NCBI GenBank assembly: GCA_013399875.1
Contig: VXAZ01003883.1
Span: forward strand, 310,001-374,000
Source: Gymnorhina tibicen
Taxonomy: Eukaryota; Chordata; Aves; Passeriformes; Artamidae
DNA: 64,000 nucleotides
Reading direction: 5' to 3'
A model generated the notes under the pieces. The model made no database searches and had not been told where the DNA came from. It saw only the letters and a list, made by a program, of their open reading frames with translations. Position 1 is the first letter of the stretch, and every line of letters starts with the position of its first letter. Position numbers and translations under genes: made by a program. Of this stretch, positions 39,857-51,655 are shown piece after piece.

Positions 39857-42800
39857 TTATTGAGACTGTTCTGTAGTAAGTAACTTGGACTGTTAGACTG
39901 CTAAAACACTAATTAACAATAAATTCATAGTTCCACACAGATGTATTGTCTTTCCAAACCCTAACAAAATCTGGATTATAGCAGCACAGACACCTATAGC
40001 AACTACAGCTTATCCCTGCCAATCCTTTCACCTAGACAGATCTCTCTTAAGTCATGTTATTCCAGAAGCAATTTTCAGTCATTACTGTTTCAATTTACTA
40101 GAGTCAGTCACCTAAACACTGAGTAATCCTCCACTTTTTTTTTTCAAATTTTCCTGAGATCTATCTTTTCTTGTGTTTAATAGTTATTCTCCCATGTATC
40201 AGTTCCCATACCTTCTTTTCAGTTTCAGCGGTGAATTCTAGTTTCCCCTGTTCCCCTGTATTGAACAGTCTGTGCACTAGATTGAAAGCATAGCATTATT
40301 TTATACAGGTATAGGTATCTTTAATCGTATCAGAATTGCTAGGTCTTAGTCAAAGTTACTTTCACATACTGCTTTCATTTATCTTTTTTGCACAGATAAG
40401 TCTGTATTTGCCTGGTTTCCATCACACTAATGTACCAGATGCTGAAAATATCCCACTGTCATGTTCTGTCTTACTAATATAAATTTTCTTTTAATGTGTT
40501 ATTTTGACTCTCTGAGGGCTGTTTCCCAAATTATTTAAATAGAGTTAGTTCCTCATATTTAGACCCCAGAATAGCATTGTGTAAAAAAGTGTTTGATAGT
40601 ATCATTCTCTGGAGCAGATATTTCAAAATCTTGCTCTGAAATTAAATGTCATTGGAGCCTCTATTTCTTCTGGTCTTTCAATGATTCTGTATTATCAGTT
40701 TTTATTCAAATTTATTTTTTTAATTTTCTATTGAGAATTATTTTCATTGCAAGTTCTTCACACCAGGATGATTTGTGAGACTAATAAGAACCTCTCTCAA
40801 AAGAGGAAAAAATATTAACTGAATCAAAATAAAATTTAAGCTAGGAAAAAAATAGGGCAGCCTAATGAACAAAAATATAATGAAAATAATATAATTCTTA
40901 TGGCATGGAGGCATCTATTGCCATTGACAGCAATCACAGAGTGGCAAGCACAGAAAAACAGATTATAAAATAATGTCATAATTTAGATGGCTCCAAACAA
41001 ACTAGATGTACCAAAAATTAATTTGAAATATTTAAAGAACTGCTTGTAGAAGGGATGTAAACATTTATTTTTGAAGAAATGATGAAAAATGGGTGAAATT
41101 CTAGAAAATTGTATTTGCTGATAAAATGGAAGGAGACTGTGACTCATTTTTTATGTTATCCTCAGAAATATATGGAAAAAACATGTGCCCACCCACAGGA
41201 AATAAATTCGGTATCAGCCAGTATGAATTCATCAGAAACAAATCATGTCAATACAATTTGATTTTGTTCTGTGGCAGAGTAGCAAAGTTGAGAGTTGAGA
41301 TTTAGGAAATATTACATGCTCTAATCATAGAAAAGTTTTTGACAAATATATAGTTGATATCTGTAAGAAAAATTAGAGAATTTAGGATGCATATTCATAA
41401 ATGTGTGCAAGACTAGTTGGAAAAACATACCATACTGTTATGAAAGGGTTCTTTGCCACATGAGGATGAGTGAGGTGACATTTTCTCCTTGTCTGTGTTG
41501 GACAACAGTTACTAATTATTTTCGTTAGTAACCCTGAAAATTAAATAAGTAGCCCTTTTATTTTGCCTCTCTAATTTTGTGAGACTGAAAACCACAAAGG
41601 ATAGAGAAAGGATTACAAACCATTTTGATAATTTGAAAAGAGTTGAAAAAATATTCAAATCAATAAATACACTTAAGTATTGTAATTAGGTTTTAAATGC
41701 TATCAAGACTTTGATAGATAATCCCTATAAATTTCCCAGGAGTGTATTAGATTATGATGGATTGTCAACTAGTCTGCTGGAAGGGAAACAGACCAATGTA
41801 ATTGATTGTCACTAGAACGTATTACTCTTGACACCAATATCAGCCAGATGGATAAAGGAAGAGGAAAGTATCTATTCTAATCTCGCAAACCTATAAAGAC
41901 ACCTACAATGTTGAAATGAAGGTACTATGAAAGTATGACTCAGCCACGTAACTCACATGAGAGAGAGAATGAGGGGCAGAGAAATTTTTTAATCAAATCA
42001 TGAGATCATATCTGAAAGTTCTGAATATTTCAACATTGTTCAGATACAATCAGATTTCTAAAGATTTCTTATTGTTGATTATCCATTAACCTATGGAGAC
42101 TAGAGGCGAGCAATCATATTGGGGTGACTTGCTAACCTTCGAATAGCAGTGTCAAAAGATCAGTAAGCTGAGCTTTGAAGAGCTTTTAAAAAGAAAGTGT
42201 CTTGTGTTTTGGAAACAGATGAAAAAAAAATTAGGTTTGATGCTAACTTCAGCCATAAAATGAAGGAAGGTGAGTTGAGAAGACAGGAAGGTAACTTGAA
42301 TAATACTCTGATAAAGGACAAATGTTTAAAGTAATGATGGTTGCTATTTCTTCCAATACCATTCTTACTCCAAAATCTATATGTATTCTTCATTGAAGAA
42401 AGATGAACAAAAGCCAGATATAATGTCTTGCAGGTTTAGCGTATTATGTGCTAGGAGGACAATTCCTTGGGAAAACAGTTATTTTCTAAATGTAAATTTA
42501 GAATTAGTTTGTTTGGAACTAGTTTTAGAAGAGAGTTCGTATTGTAAATAAAATGAAAATGTTTTCCTTTGAATCTTAGTGAAAACCTGTGTCCCATTTT
42601 TGGAAATCAATTCTGCTTAAAGTATCAATAATTGGAAAGCAAACATGGGTTTCATCCTGTCTTACTTTGGCCACCTAAACAGTCACTTGTTTTGTGATTC
42701 ATTTCTCGAATCAGTTTCTAGTGCTCTTGATGACTGTACAGTACCCGTAGAGATGGATGTGAAGCACAATGAAGTCCTACAGCCAATCCATATCTTTTGG

Positions 42801-45800
42801 GAGAGACAGCAAGAATATACAGGTACATATGAAAACAATACTACATGTCTCTGCCTGTGTAATTAAAAATCTGAGGTTGTGATTTAATCTGATATGAAGA
42901 TGCATGTGTCTAGACATCAGTACCCTGAGACATGTTTAAGGCCTAAGCTTTGATTTATAGTGAGTAGAAATCTAGTGGAGAGAGTTTAGACACCTGTTTA
43001 GCTGGACACCTGGGCAGATGCTGAATCTTTATCTAGACCCATGGAATGGATTGACTAGAGGTGGGGACTTGGACTTGTGTAGAAAGCTAAATGTGGAAGA
43101 TTTAAGTCCTGCACTCAGCCTGGCCTCTAATTTGTAATTACATTTAACTTACAGAGGTAGGCCTGTACTGAGAAACAGCAGCTATCACAGAAGAGGAAGA
43201 CATTCTGACAAGAAGACATTTGCAGCAGAAAAAGCTCAGATGACCAACTTTAAATTGACATTGACATCTAAAAGTTTAACTAGTGTCATGGCCTCACTCT
43301 ATAAGACTCTGGAACAAAACCAGACAAGAGTTACTAGCCCAGAACAGAGTAAGGAAAGGGAGAGAGATTAATTTGTTCTTCACTGTCATGTTGCCAATGA
43401 CTGCATTGGAGTAGAACTGCATTTTGGCTGGAATAGGTCATCTTAGCAAGAAGGTTTGGATAAGGTGTATCAATTTAATAACAGTGATTCATACATTAAA
43501 AATTCAAGGATGTGATTCCTAGGAGTGATCTGTCCTCAGGAAAAGAATCTTGCTATATGCAACACTTCAACTGTGCCTTTGTCCATTTGTAGTCTTAAAC
43601 CTTCCCGTATTACCTACATGTCTTCTAATGTTTTAGCATTTATTCCCAAGATAAGAAAAATAACTTAGAAAAAATATCAGCACAACTTCATATTTTTAAA
43701 GAGATATGTTCTTTCTTTGCATATACTCCTGACAGTGAAAGTAGATGAACTTGGCCTAATCCCGAAGTGATTTCTTCCTGGTAGCAAGTCACGATGATAA
43801 GAACATTGGCTTACTCTTATGCTAACATTTCAACATCTTGATGACTAGTTAAAGGACAGTTCATGTCCAGTCAACTTGGAAGGAGAATGGAATTATCAAG
43901 ATATGCATAGAAAAGAAAACCCACTATAACCCTCAATATAGCAAAGGAACATGATAACTCACTGCATATTGCTTTTTAATTTGAAGCTTTTTATATCAAG
44001 GATGCATCTGCATAAATCTCATAGTTTGGAGATTATAACCATTTTGTCTAGCTATTCTTTTCCTTCAGAGATGAGCAGCAGCCAAGACAGATGGCTGGAC
44101 TGAACAAAAATATTTTTGCAAGAAGCTGTATTGACATTTCCTAGCCCAGTTCTATACTTCAGGCTCACACCAGTGACAGTATTTAACATGGAGCTTAGCT
44201 GGGCAATATTTATTTCCAGAGGGTCTCTGGACATGTACAAAATCACATTAAACTGGAAGCTTAGAGATCTAATTTCTAGGAAAGTTTATTTCATTCTGAA
44301 TGTCAAAACCAATTTTTGGTTGTTTATTTAACACTGATTATTTTGCTGTACTTGTTTTATGCAGTCTAAAAGTTTCATCTAAGCTTTGCACAAACAAAGA
44401 TTCATCACTCGCAGTTCATGCAAGACCAAACTAATTTTAGTAAACATTTAAAATTATTTATCTGATGTTAGTGAATTTACTCTATAGTTGAATGATGAGG
44501 ATTTCTAGAATTGCAATCATCCAGATGACAGCAGCTGTCTGGATGTCATAGAAATAGATAAAAGTTAATACGTTTTTGCTAAACACTTGAAAGTTTTCTG
44601 CAACCGTATGTGTTTTTTGCCTCACTATCTACAGCCAAGCGGATAATGATAAAACTGTTCTCTCTTAAAGGCAACTTTTAGAATTAAGAACTCTTCCTGA
44701 TGTAATGAATTTGTTAAAATAAACTTCTATGGAAATAGGTGGTTTCTACAGAGCTTTATAATAAATTTTGTTTTCTTTAATTTAAAAATAAACTGATGGA
44801 ATAAATTTGTGTTATTGATGAGAATACCAAACATTCATTTCCTAGGTTCAATTTCATTCTAAACTAGCAAGCACTTAACACTGTCAGCCCCTTGTGCTTT
44901 TAACTGAATAAAGGTCAGATAATCAGACATCTGAAAGGACAGCTCATTTATCATCCTTTGATAAATGTGTCAGTAGCTAATCTTTAGCAGTGGATGATAA
45001 CACTACACAATGAAAAGTTAATGGATTCAAAGCACTGAATTTACCACAACATGGATGTAATGATGCTGTAGAGCAGAAAATTCCATTTTATTCTGTATTT
45101 TATATGAAATTATATTTTTGTTTGAAAGCATTAATTACCACAGTCTAAATATTATTCTGATAAATTGTGTTCCACAGAGGACAAGAATGATCTTGATAAG
45201 AAATTGTAATTATAGAACTGATGGAAGTATTATTTCAACAATCTAATGTAGTATTTCTAGCCCATCAAGCTAACTGCTGAATCCTCAGTAGTTTAAAAAT
45301 TACTGCTAAATGTCTCTTGCTACAAGTTTATATATACCCTTTTAGTTGCACGTTCTCATTTATATCTCATTTATTATTAATCTAAAATCAAAATTAGGAT
45401 TGTCATCCTAGACCTAAAACTGAGATTGAGAATATAGGTGTCTGCTTTAGGCCGTATCTTGTCAGTCTTAGGTCGTCAGCCCTGTGCAGGCATTTGAAAT
45501 ATTCTAAGACATCTCAAATGACCAAAAACATACATTCAGAATGTCGTTAATTTATTTTCTCAAATCTTTTTGAAACTTTATTTTTAATCTAATTTTGTAA
45601 GTATTGTAAAACATAAGAAAGAATAGTGCTGAAGAAGATGGGTTGTAAAGAAAAATGATACACAGGACTTACTAGATTCTTATATTCCTTGGATTGATAC
45701 CAGAAGAAAAATGTCCAACATATAAGTTTATATTTCTTGATGAACACAGCAGGTCTCTACTTCCCTTTTCCTTTATATTCTTTCTCTCTTTGCAGAAGTT

Positions 45801-46869
45801 CATGGCAGAATCACATGAAGACTATTTTTTCTGAAATTCAGGTTATGGCAATTATGGTTAAAACTCTTGAAGTTTATTGGTCTGCTGTTCAGGCTGAAGG
45901 ACCTTCGAGCAAGTATATGGTATTCTCTTAGATTCTGTTGAGACTGAAAAGATTTGGGACGGTCCCATACAAGACAAGGATGATGATAGAGACTATTTCA
46001 CTAATTGAAAACACACTAAAAGAAGTCTGGAGAAATTTGTCAAGGTACTTTGCCACCTCACAATCACATTTTTCCACAGAAGGGAACAATCTAGACCTGA
46101 GTGGTTTATATTCTGGTTTACAGTATGAATTGAGACATTTTAGATTTATTACTTCACTTTAAAAAGGCCAAAGAAAATACATGCTTTATTAATTATGGGA
46201 TGAATTAGCTTTATTTCGTTAATTCTAAAGAAGATTCAATTAACTATATCTATCTGATAAGGCAGTTTAGCCAGCACAAAGCAGAGAAGAATGTGGCTAG
46301 AATTCATATCTAATGTTTTAAATACCCTAATAACCACTTTTATCCAGTTTTCATGTATATTTTGCATTGTAATATTTCATAAATATATTGTGGAAATCAG
46401 AAATATAATTTCCCGGCAGTATAATTTTTCAGGTATCATTGTCATAAGAGAAGCATAATGTAAGTTCATTGCATGTTGCGTATCAGTTTTGCAAACTCTC
46501 TGTTATGATATTTGAGTCAAACAGTAGAACAGGAACTTTCTTTAAAAAAAGATAATTCAAGAAACAATTAAAAAAATATTATGATTGATCAGTATTTTTA
46601 TTCTACTAGGTAGATTAGCTGACACTTCTGGTGTGTATAAAAGAGAAGACTCAAGACTATTTACAGTAATTTCAGAAATACGAGTGATTAAAAAATATTT
46701 TCTTACAGTGGCTTTATTATTCAAGTGTCAGTGTTTCAAACAATTTGCCATGATAGCTATTACTCAAAATAATAAACTTATTTAATTTTAGAATAAAAAT
46801 TTATATGAAAGTTTGTACCCAGTATTTAGAGCTACTAATTAAGACCAAGTGGACAATATTGGAGTAAAG
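39857..46869. other. AT-rich DNA without supported genes
   Basis: Seven kilobases with no open frame above 77 codons, no recognised transposon and no RNA gene. Adjacent plus-strand frames at 45737-45931 and 45938-46162 were inspected; neither shows a domain or convincing splice borders. Confidence 0.5.
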
Positions 46870-47213
46870 AAATAATGTGGCGGTGTGCCCTGTCGTACCT
46901 GAATTGCCCCAGGCAATTACCTGGTACGATTAAGATCCCAGGGACACCGCCTGTGAACTTACAACTTTCTCCTCCCAATAAAGTGTCCATCACCCAGTTG
47001 TACCCACCCCTGTTCCACCCTCGAGCAGCCGGTTACCACCCCTTGTACCCACCCCCTTGCCAATCAAGGGACCCTTCTAGAAAGTTCCCCCCAGTTCACC
47101 CCTTGATTGGTTCCTTGTTAATCCATTTCCCCATTGGTCAGTTTTACCCAATCCTGTTATCCTACCCCTGTTCCTTGTATCCCTATTGGTGCTTTCTTGA
47201 TTCCCCCAAAACC

Positions 47214-47220
47214 TATATAT
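47214..47220 (+). promoter_or_regulatory. TATA box of the 46.9-kb LTR
   Basis: TATATAT lies 25-30 bp past the last of four CCAAT-type boxes and 53 bp before AATAAA, an intact-looking LTR promoter. Confidence 0.65.
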
Positions 47221-47272
47221 GTAAGTGGCTGTGCGCCATTTTCGGTTCTTCGGCTCTGGACACCTTCGAGTT

Positions 47273-47278
47273 AATAAA
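47273..47278 (+). terminator. Poly(A) signal of the 46.9-kb LTR
   Basis: Canonical AATAAA in the expected R region of the LTR. It could end host transcripts reading in plus orientation. Confidence 0.6.
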
Positions 47279-47492
47279 GGTTCGGAACTCCATCCAAGAA
47301 CCCCTCCTGCTTCTTTGTCTCCAGCGGCTTCCCTATCGCTTCCCTGCTTTCCACCGGTGCCTGCTTAGCACTCCCCAGTGCAACCTGAGGCGAGGACGCT
47401 CACCAACGCTATCGCGGCTGTCGCCTCGGAGCCTCCTCTGCCCCAAACGAGGGCAACCCTCCTTGCGACACCCCAGGGCCGCGATAAAATAA

Positions 47493-50049
47493 TACAATAA
47501 AAGCTAGCAAGTAATTTATAGTCACATTAATACTCTTCTTCACAAGTCTTTTGAGAGCAAAACAAAATGCTTGCATAATGGATTTTTCTTCTTTCATGAG
47601 TATTATGTAGTGGAACTTAATTTTTTCTCCCTATCTCAAATATTTGAGTAATTAGATAATTTTCTTATAATTTGTTCTTGGATAGTAAGTTAATAATACA
47701 TCATTCAGTTGGGAATAGCTTTGTGTTTAATGAGTGGATATGAATTCTGATTATTAAGATAATCATATATGAAATGTACAATTTTTGTTTTCATTAATTA
47801 ATGGAAAAATAGGATTTCCAATATCTTACTTAAAGATTTATCCAAAGGATATTGAATTTGTGACTAAAGCAAAGTTAACTGAAGAACTTAAAAACCTTGA
47901 TATTAAATATATCAAAGAGTCAAAATACATGAAAACAAATAGAAAACACAAAAATTATGCTAATGGAAACTTATGTGCTTGCTTCAATGGCTTTGCTTCC
48001 TATATGGTATTATATGAGAGTCTACAAACAGAGAGATTGTGCTGGGAAAACGCCTGCAAAATGAAGAAATCTTTTTTAATATTCAGAGTAGAAACAGGAA
48101 GAATAGCTTTAGTGGCACTGGCTTGAATACAGTCAAGGCAATTCAGTATCAACAGCAGACAAGAGCATAAAAATTTTGATACTGAAATCTTGGCTAAAAA
48201 TCATTAGATAAGGTATGTTTTAAGGAGAAAACTTTCCAAAGAAAACACAAATTTTCTGTACCTGTTCACTTTAAACAAAGAGATAGAAATTTTAGAAAAC
48301 ATACTTCTAAGTTCATCCAAACTTCTGGGTATTTCAAAGTTTTATTCCTATTCCACTACATATTTGTCATTAAATTTTACGAAGGTGACTGTTTCTCATG
48401 AAAAGTATAGCGATACGTTTTAAAAACTACTGCATGATTCTGACTATGTGCATCACATGAAATCCAAGGAAAGAGTCAAATTCTGTTTTTATCGGTATAG
48501 TCTCAAAACTGTTAAGTATATGAGTATTGCTGACTCACAAGCAATTGCTGTAATATTGCTTTAAGATAAAATTCTGCAACATATCCAGGAGGGCTTTACA
48601 AGTGACTGGTCAGATCTGAAATGTCCTTCAAAAGGTTTAAGACATTATGCATCCACTCATGTATAATATTCTATCAAGGCAAACTACATTAAAATCTCAG
48701 TTTTTCACTCGGTCTGTCTATCACTAGAACTATCAATGATCATTGAAATGCAGGATGGAAAAGGGAAAAAGAAACAGAGAAGCAGAGTGGTTTAAAATTA
48801 TGCATTGTCTTATATGGGTGGTGCCAGGTGCAAACTTCTACTTTGTTTTTGTGGATTTTATATCACCATAGGGCTTCAGTCTGACTCAGAGCCTAAGAAT
48901 TTTTATAATCATGATGGTTCACATTCACTGACGAAAACAGATGTTTTCAAAATTCTTTTAAGCAAATAGGTCTAGGATTAGATAATAATAGGAACAGTGG
49001 GACAATGTGAAAATGAACAAAGCTGCTAAGAGATGTTTATGAGAGACTTGGAAAATATACCATATTTTATGGTTACTTTCTTTAACAATGAACAAAGTAT
49101 AAAAAATACATTTATGTTGTCTTGTTTCAGATGGATTCTCCTACACATTATTGCAGTTGTTATTGCTATTATTATTAATATTACTACTCCTGCTGTTGTT
49201 CTGAAAATAATGTAATGTAAGATGAAAAACCCAAGAAGTTTGGAGATATGCAAAATAAACTCTCAGACCATATTGTCTTTGAAAATAATGTATATCACTC
49301 GTGAAGCTATGAAGTGAATAAATTGCAAAGCCATAATGAAAGGAGCTAGCCTCCTAGCTCAAAGCCAAATTACTCTCTTCACATCTTCCTTGGAAATTGT
49401 TTAAAGGAAAAATAAATAAATAATCTCTGAAGCAAATTTATCTTCAGCCCTAGATGTTGAATTACATAGGTGTCTATGACAATGCTTACTGTAGACAGCA
49501 ATTGGAAAATCCAGGGTTTTTTAATATTTTTTGAACATTACTGCTTTGTCCCAGATTTCCTACCACAATGTTAAAATGGTATGTTCCTGTTCTTCAGTTT
49601 TTCTGCCTTTGGCTATTCTTATTTTGGATAATTTTCCTTTATGTTTTCATTTTTTAACTGAATCTTTGCACTTCTTAGGCTATCTTGGATGATTTTCTGC
49701 CCATTTAAATTCTGAGCAACGAAAATGGCAGTTGAAAAGATTTCCAAGACCTTTCCTGTCTCTTTCCAACTCTTACTTACTTGGCTCTGAATCTCAGAAC
49801 CATGGAGCGGCTGACACTGAGAGGGAACTTTGCAGTTCATGTTGATCAATACCCCTGCTCAAGAAGAGTCAGGAGCCAACCAGCTCCCCAGGTACTTATG
49901 GGTGCATCCCATCAGAACACATGGATTTATGTATGGACAGTTTTCTTAACTACTACCTCATCTCATCCTCTCCTACCAAGAATAAGTCTTCCTTGCTCCA
50001 GAATTTCCCTTCATCTCCAGGCCCTTGGCTTTGGGGGAAGAAATGTGTT
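47493..50049. other. AT-rich DNA without supported genes
   Basis: A 113-codon plus frame at 47785-48126 is K-, N- and Y-rich with no recognisable domain; I consider it chance. A frame at 49781-50056 (91 codons) is also unrecognised. Confidence 0.5.
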
Positions 50050-50500
50050 GATATAGTGGAATTGAGGGCATCCTCAGAAAGTTATTGGGTAACACCCAGC
50101 TGAGTGTTTTAGTTTATTCTCTTAAGGAAAGAGATGACATACAGAAGGACCTTGACAGGCTTAAGGAGCAGGCTGTGCAAATGTCATAAAGTTAAAGAAG
50201 GCCAAGTTCAAGGCCCAGTGTCTAGGTTGGGGCAGTACCCAATATCAATATGGAATGGCAAAAGAATGGATGGAGAGCAGTTCTATGAAGAAGGACTTCA
50301 GTATACTGTTGAATGAAAAGTTGGACATAAGCTGGCAATGTGGGCTTGCAGCCCTAAAGGGCAATCATATCCTGGGCTGCATCAAAAGCAGCATGGACAG
50401 CAGCTTCAGGAAGGTGATTCTGTCCCTCTGCTCTTGTGAGACCCCATCTAGGGAACTGCATAAAACTCTGCAGCCCCCAAAATAAGGACGTGAACCCATT

Positions 50501-50558
50501 GGAGGGAGCCCAGAGGAGTTGGAGGGAGCCCAGAGGAGTTGGAGGGAGCCCAGAGGAG
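50501..50558 (+). repeat. 20-bp tandem repeat inside the CR1
   Basis: GGAGGGAGCCCAGAGGAGTT occurs at 50501-50520 and 50521-50540, with 17-18 bases of a third copy at 50541-50558. CR1 normally has this segment once, so it is a local expansion after or during insertion. Confidence 0.93.
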
Positions 50559-50927
50559 GCCACGAAGATGGTCAGAGGAATGGAGCACCTTTCCTACAAA
50601 GACAGGATGATAGAATTAGGGTCGTTCAGCCTGGAGAAAAGAAGGCTCTGGGGAGACCTTACAGCACCTTCCAGTACCTAAATGGGACCTAGCAGAAGGC
50701 TGGAAAGGGACTTTTGAAAAGAGCACATAGTGACAGGACAAGGGGGGGATGAATGGCCTTAAACTGAAAGAGCGCAGGTTTAGACTAAATAGTAGTAAGA
50801 AATTGTTTACTGTGAGGGTGGTAAGATGCTGGCACAGGTTTCCCAGAGAAACTGTGGATGCCCCATGCCTGGAAGTGCTCAAGGCCAGGCGGGATGGGGC
50901 TTTGAGCAAGTGGGTCTAGTGGAAGGT

Positions 50928-51563
50928 TGGTGCTTCCTGTGAGAATGCTACGAATAGGCCAACAAAACCCACAGCGAAAAGGGTTCGCTGGTGGGATGGC
51001 ACCCAGCCAGGAACATCCCACCAAGATAGGGTGAGCTCCCAGGAGGCCTTGCCTTAAATATTATAATCTATGGATTTCCCAGGTTTGAGATTGGTTCACT
51101 GTTCTCCACCCCTTTGTTCCATGTATGTACCCCATCTAGAAATTTCTTTTTGATTGTAGTCCCCATTGGCTCCTGTCCCTTAATCCCACCTTCTCTGCCT
51201 CTCCATTGGCTCCCTTGCCCCTATGCCACCCCCTGGCCCTTGTCCTATTGGTTGTGATGCTCTGCCCGCCCCTTCCTCCCTATATATATCCCTTGTACCC
51301 TGCCTTCCGTTTTGTCTTCTGTCCCTGGACCTCTCTGTATCTGGACCCTCCAATTATTCTGGTTGCCAAACCCCACACAGAAGACCCTTTCTGCCTCCTT
51401 TGTTGCCAGTCGTTGCCTCATCCCTGTGTGTGTGTTTGCCCCACACCATCGGGTGTGTGTGTGGCCACACCTTCATCTGGCCTCCCCATGCTGAAGCGGC
51501 TTCCCCTGGCTGGGGACCCTTCTGGAAGGCTGCGGCAACTCACCACCGCCCCACGCCGTGGCA
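50928..51563 (+). mobile_element. Solo LTR (ERVK-like) nested in CR1
   Basis: A 636-bp LTR from TGGTGCTTCC to CGCCGTGGCA, with identical 6-bp target duplications GAAGGT at 50922-50927 and 51564-51569. The duplicated bases are CR1 sequence, and removing the LTR plus one copy restores CR1. Orientation is shown by ATTGG boxes near 51164, 51206 and 51246, then TATATATA at 51281-51289. No AATAAA is evident. The frames of 125 and 144 codons at 51206-51657 are internal to the LTR and not genes. Confidence 0.92.
51281..51289 (+). promoter_or_regulatory. TATA box of the 50.9-kb LTR
   Basis: TATATATAT follows three ATTGG (reverse CCAAT) boxes and a GC-rich stretch, as in the LTR at 46.9 kb. Confidence 0.6.
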
Positions 51564-51655
51564 GAAGGTGTCCTTGCCCATGACGGGTTTTGGAACTAGA
51601 TGGTCTTTAAGGTTCCTTCTAGCCCAACAATTCTATGGTTTTGTCACTATTCTGT

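Larger units (their letters stand above)
46876..47486 (+). mobile_element. Solo LTR (ERVK-like) with 6-bp target duplication
   Basis: A 611-bp GC-rich island in AT-rich DNA, flanked by identical AAATAA at 46870-46875 and 47487-47492. It begins TGTGGCGG and ends CCGCGATA, nearly inverted termini, although the final CA has become TA. Plus orientation is supported by CCAAT-type boxes at 47060-47064 (CCAAT) and 47106, 47133 and 47185 (ATTGG), TATATAT at 47214-47220 and AATAAA at 47273-47278. Layout parallels the LTRs at 25.3 and 50.9 kb, including a shared TCTAGAAAGTTCC-like block. The whole LTR happens to be open in one frame (205 codons); this is not a gene. Confidence 0.9.
50050..51655 (+). 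mobile_element. CR1 LINE, longest copy here, split by a solo LTR
   Basis: CR1 in plus orientation spans 50050-50927 and resumes at 51564-51655. Landmarks in order: GAAGGACCTTGACAGGCTTA, GGCAATGTGGGCTTGCAGCCC, ATCCTGGGCTGCATCAAAAGC, GGTGATTCTGTCCCTCTGCTC, TTCAGCCTGGAGAAAAGAAGG, GAAATTGTTTACTGTGAGGG, GATGGGGCTTTGAGCAAG, then after the LTR TGGTCTTTAAGGTTCC and an ATTCTATGG tail. It starts within the end of the reverse transcriptase region, where the usual FADD-like site is decayed. Several stops and indels exclude function. Confidence 0.93.

Noticed and set aside
46875..47492. 205-codon plus frame spanning a GC-rich island
   Set aside because: Its limits coincide with an LTR and its target duplications. 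GC-rich LTRs often stay open by chance.
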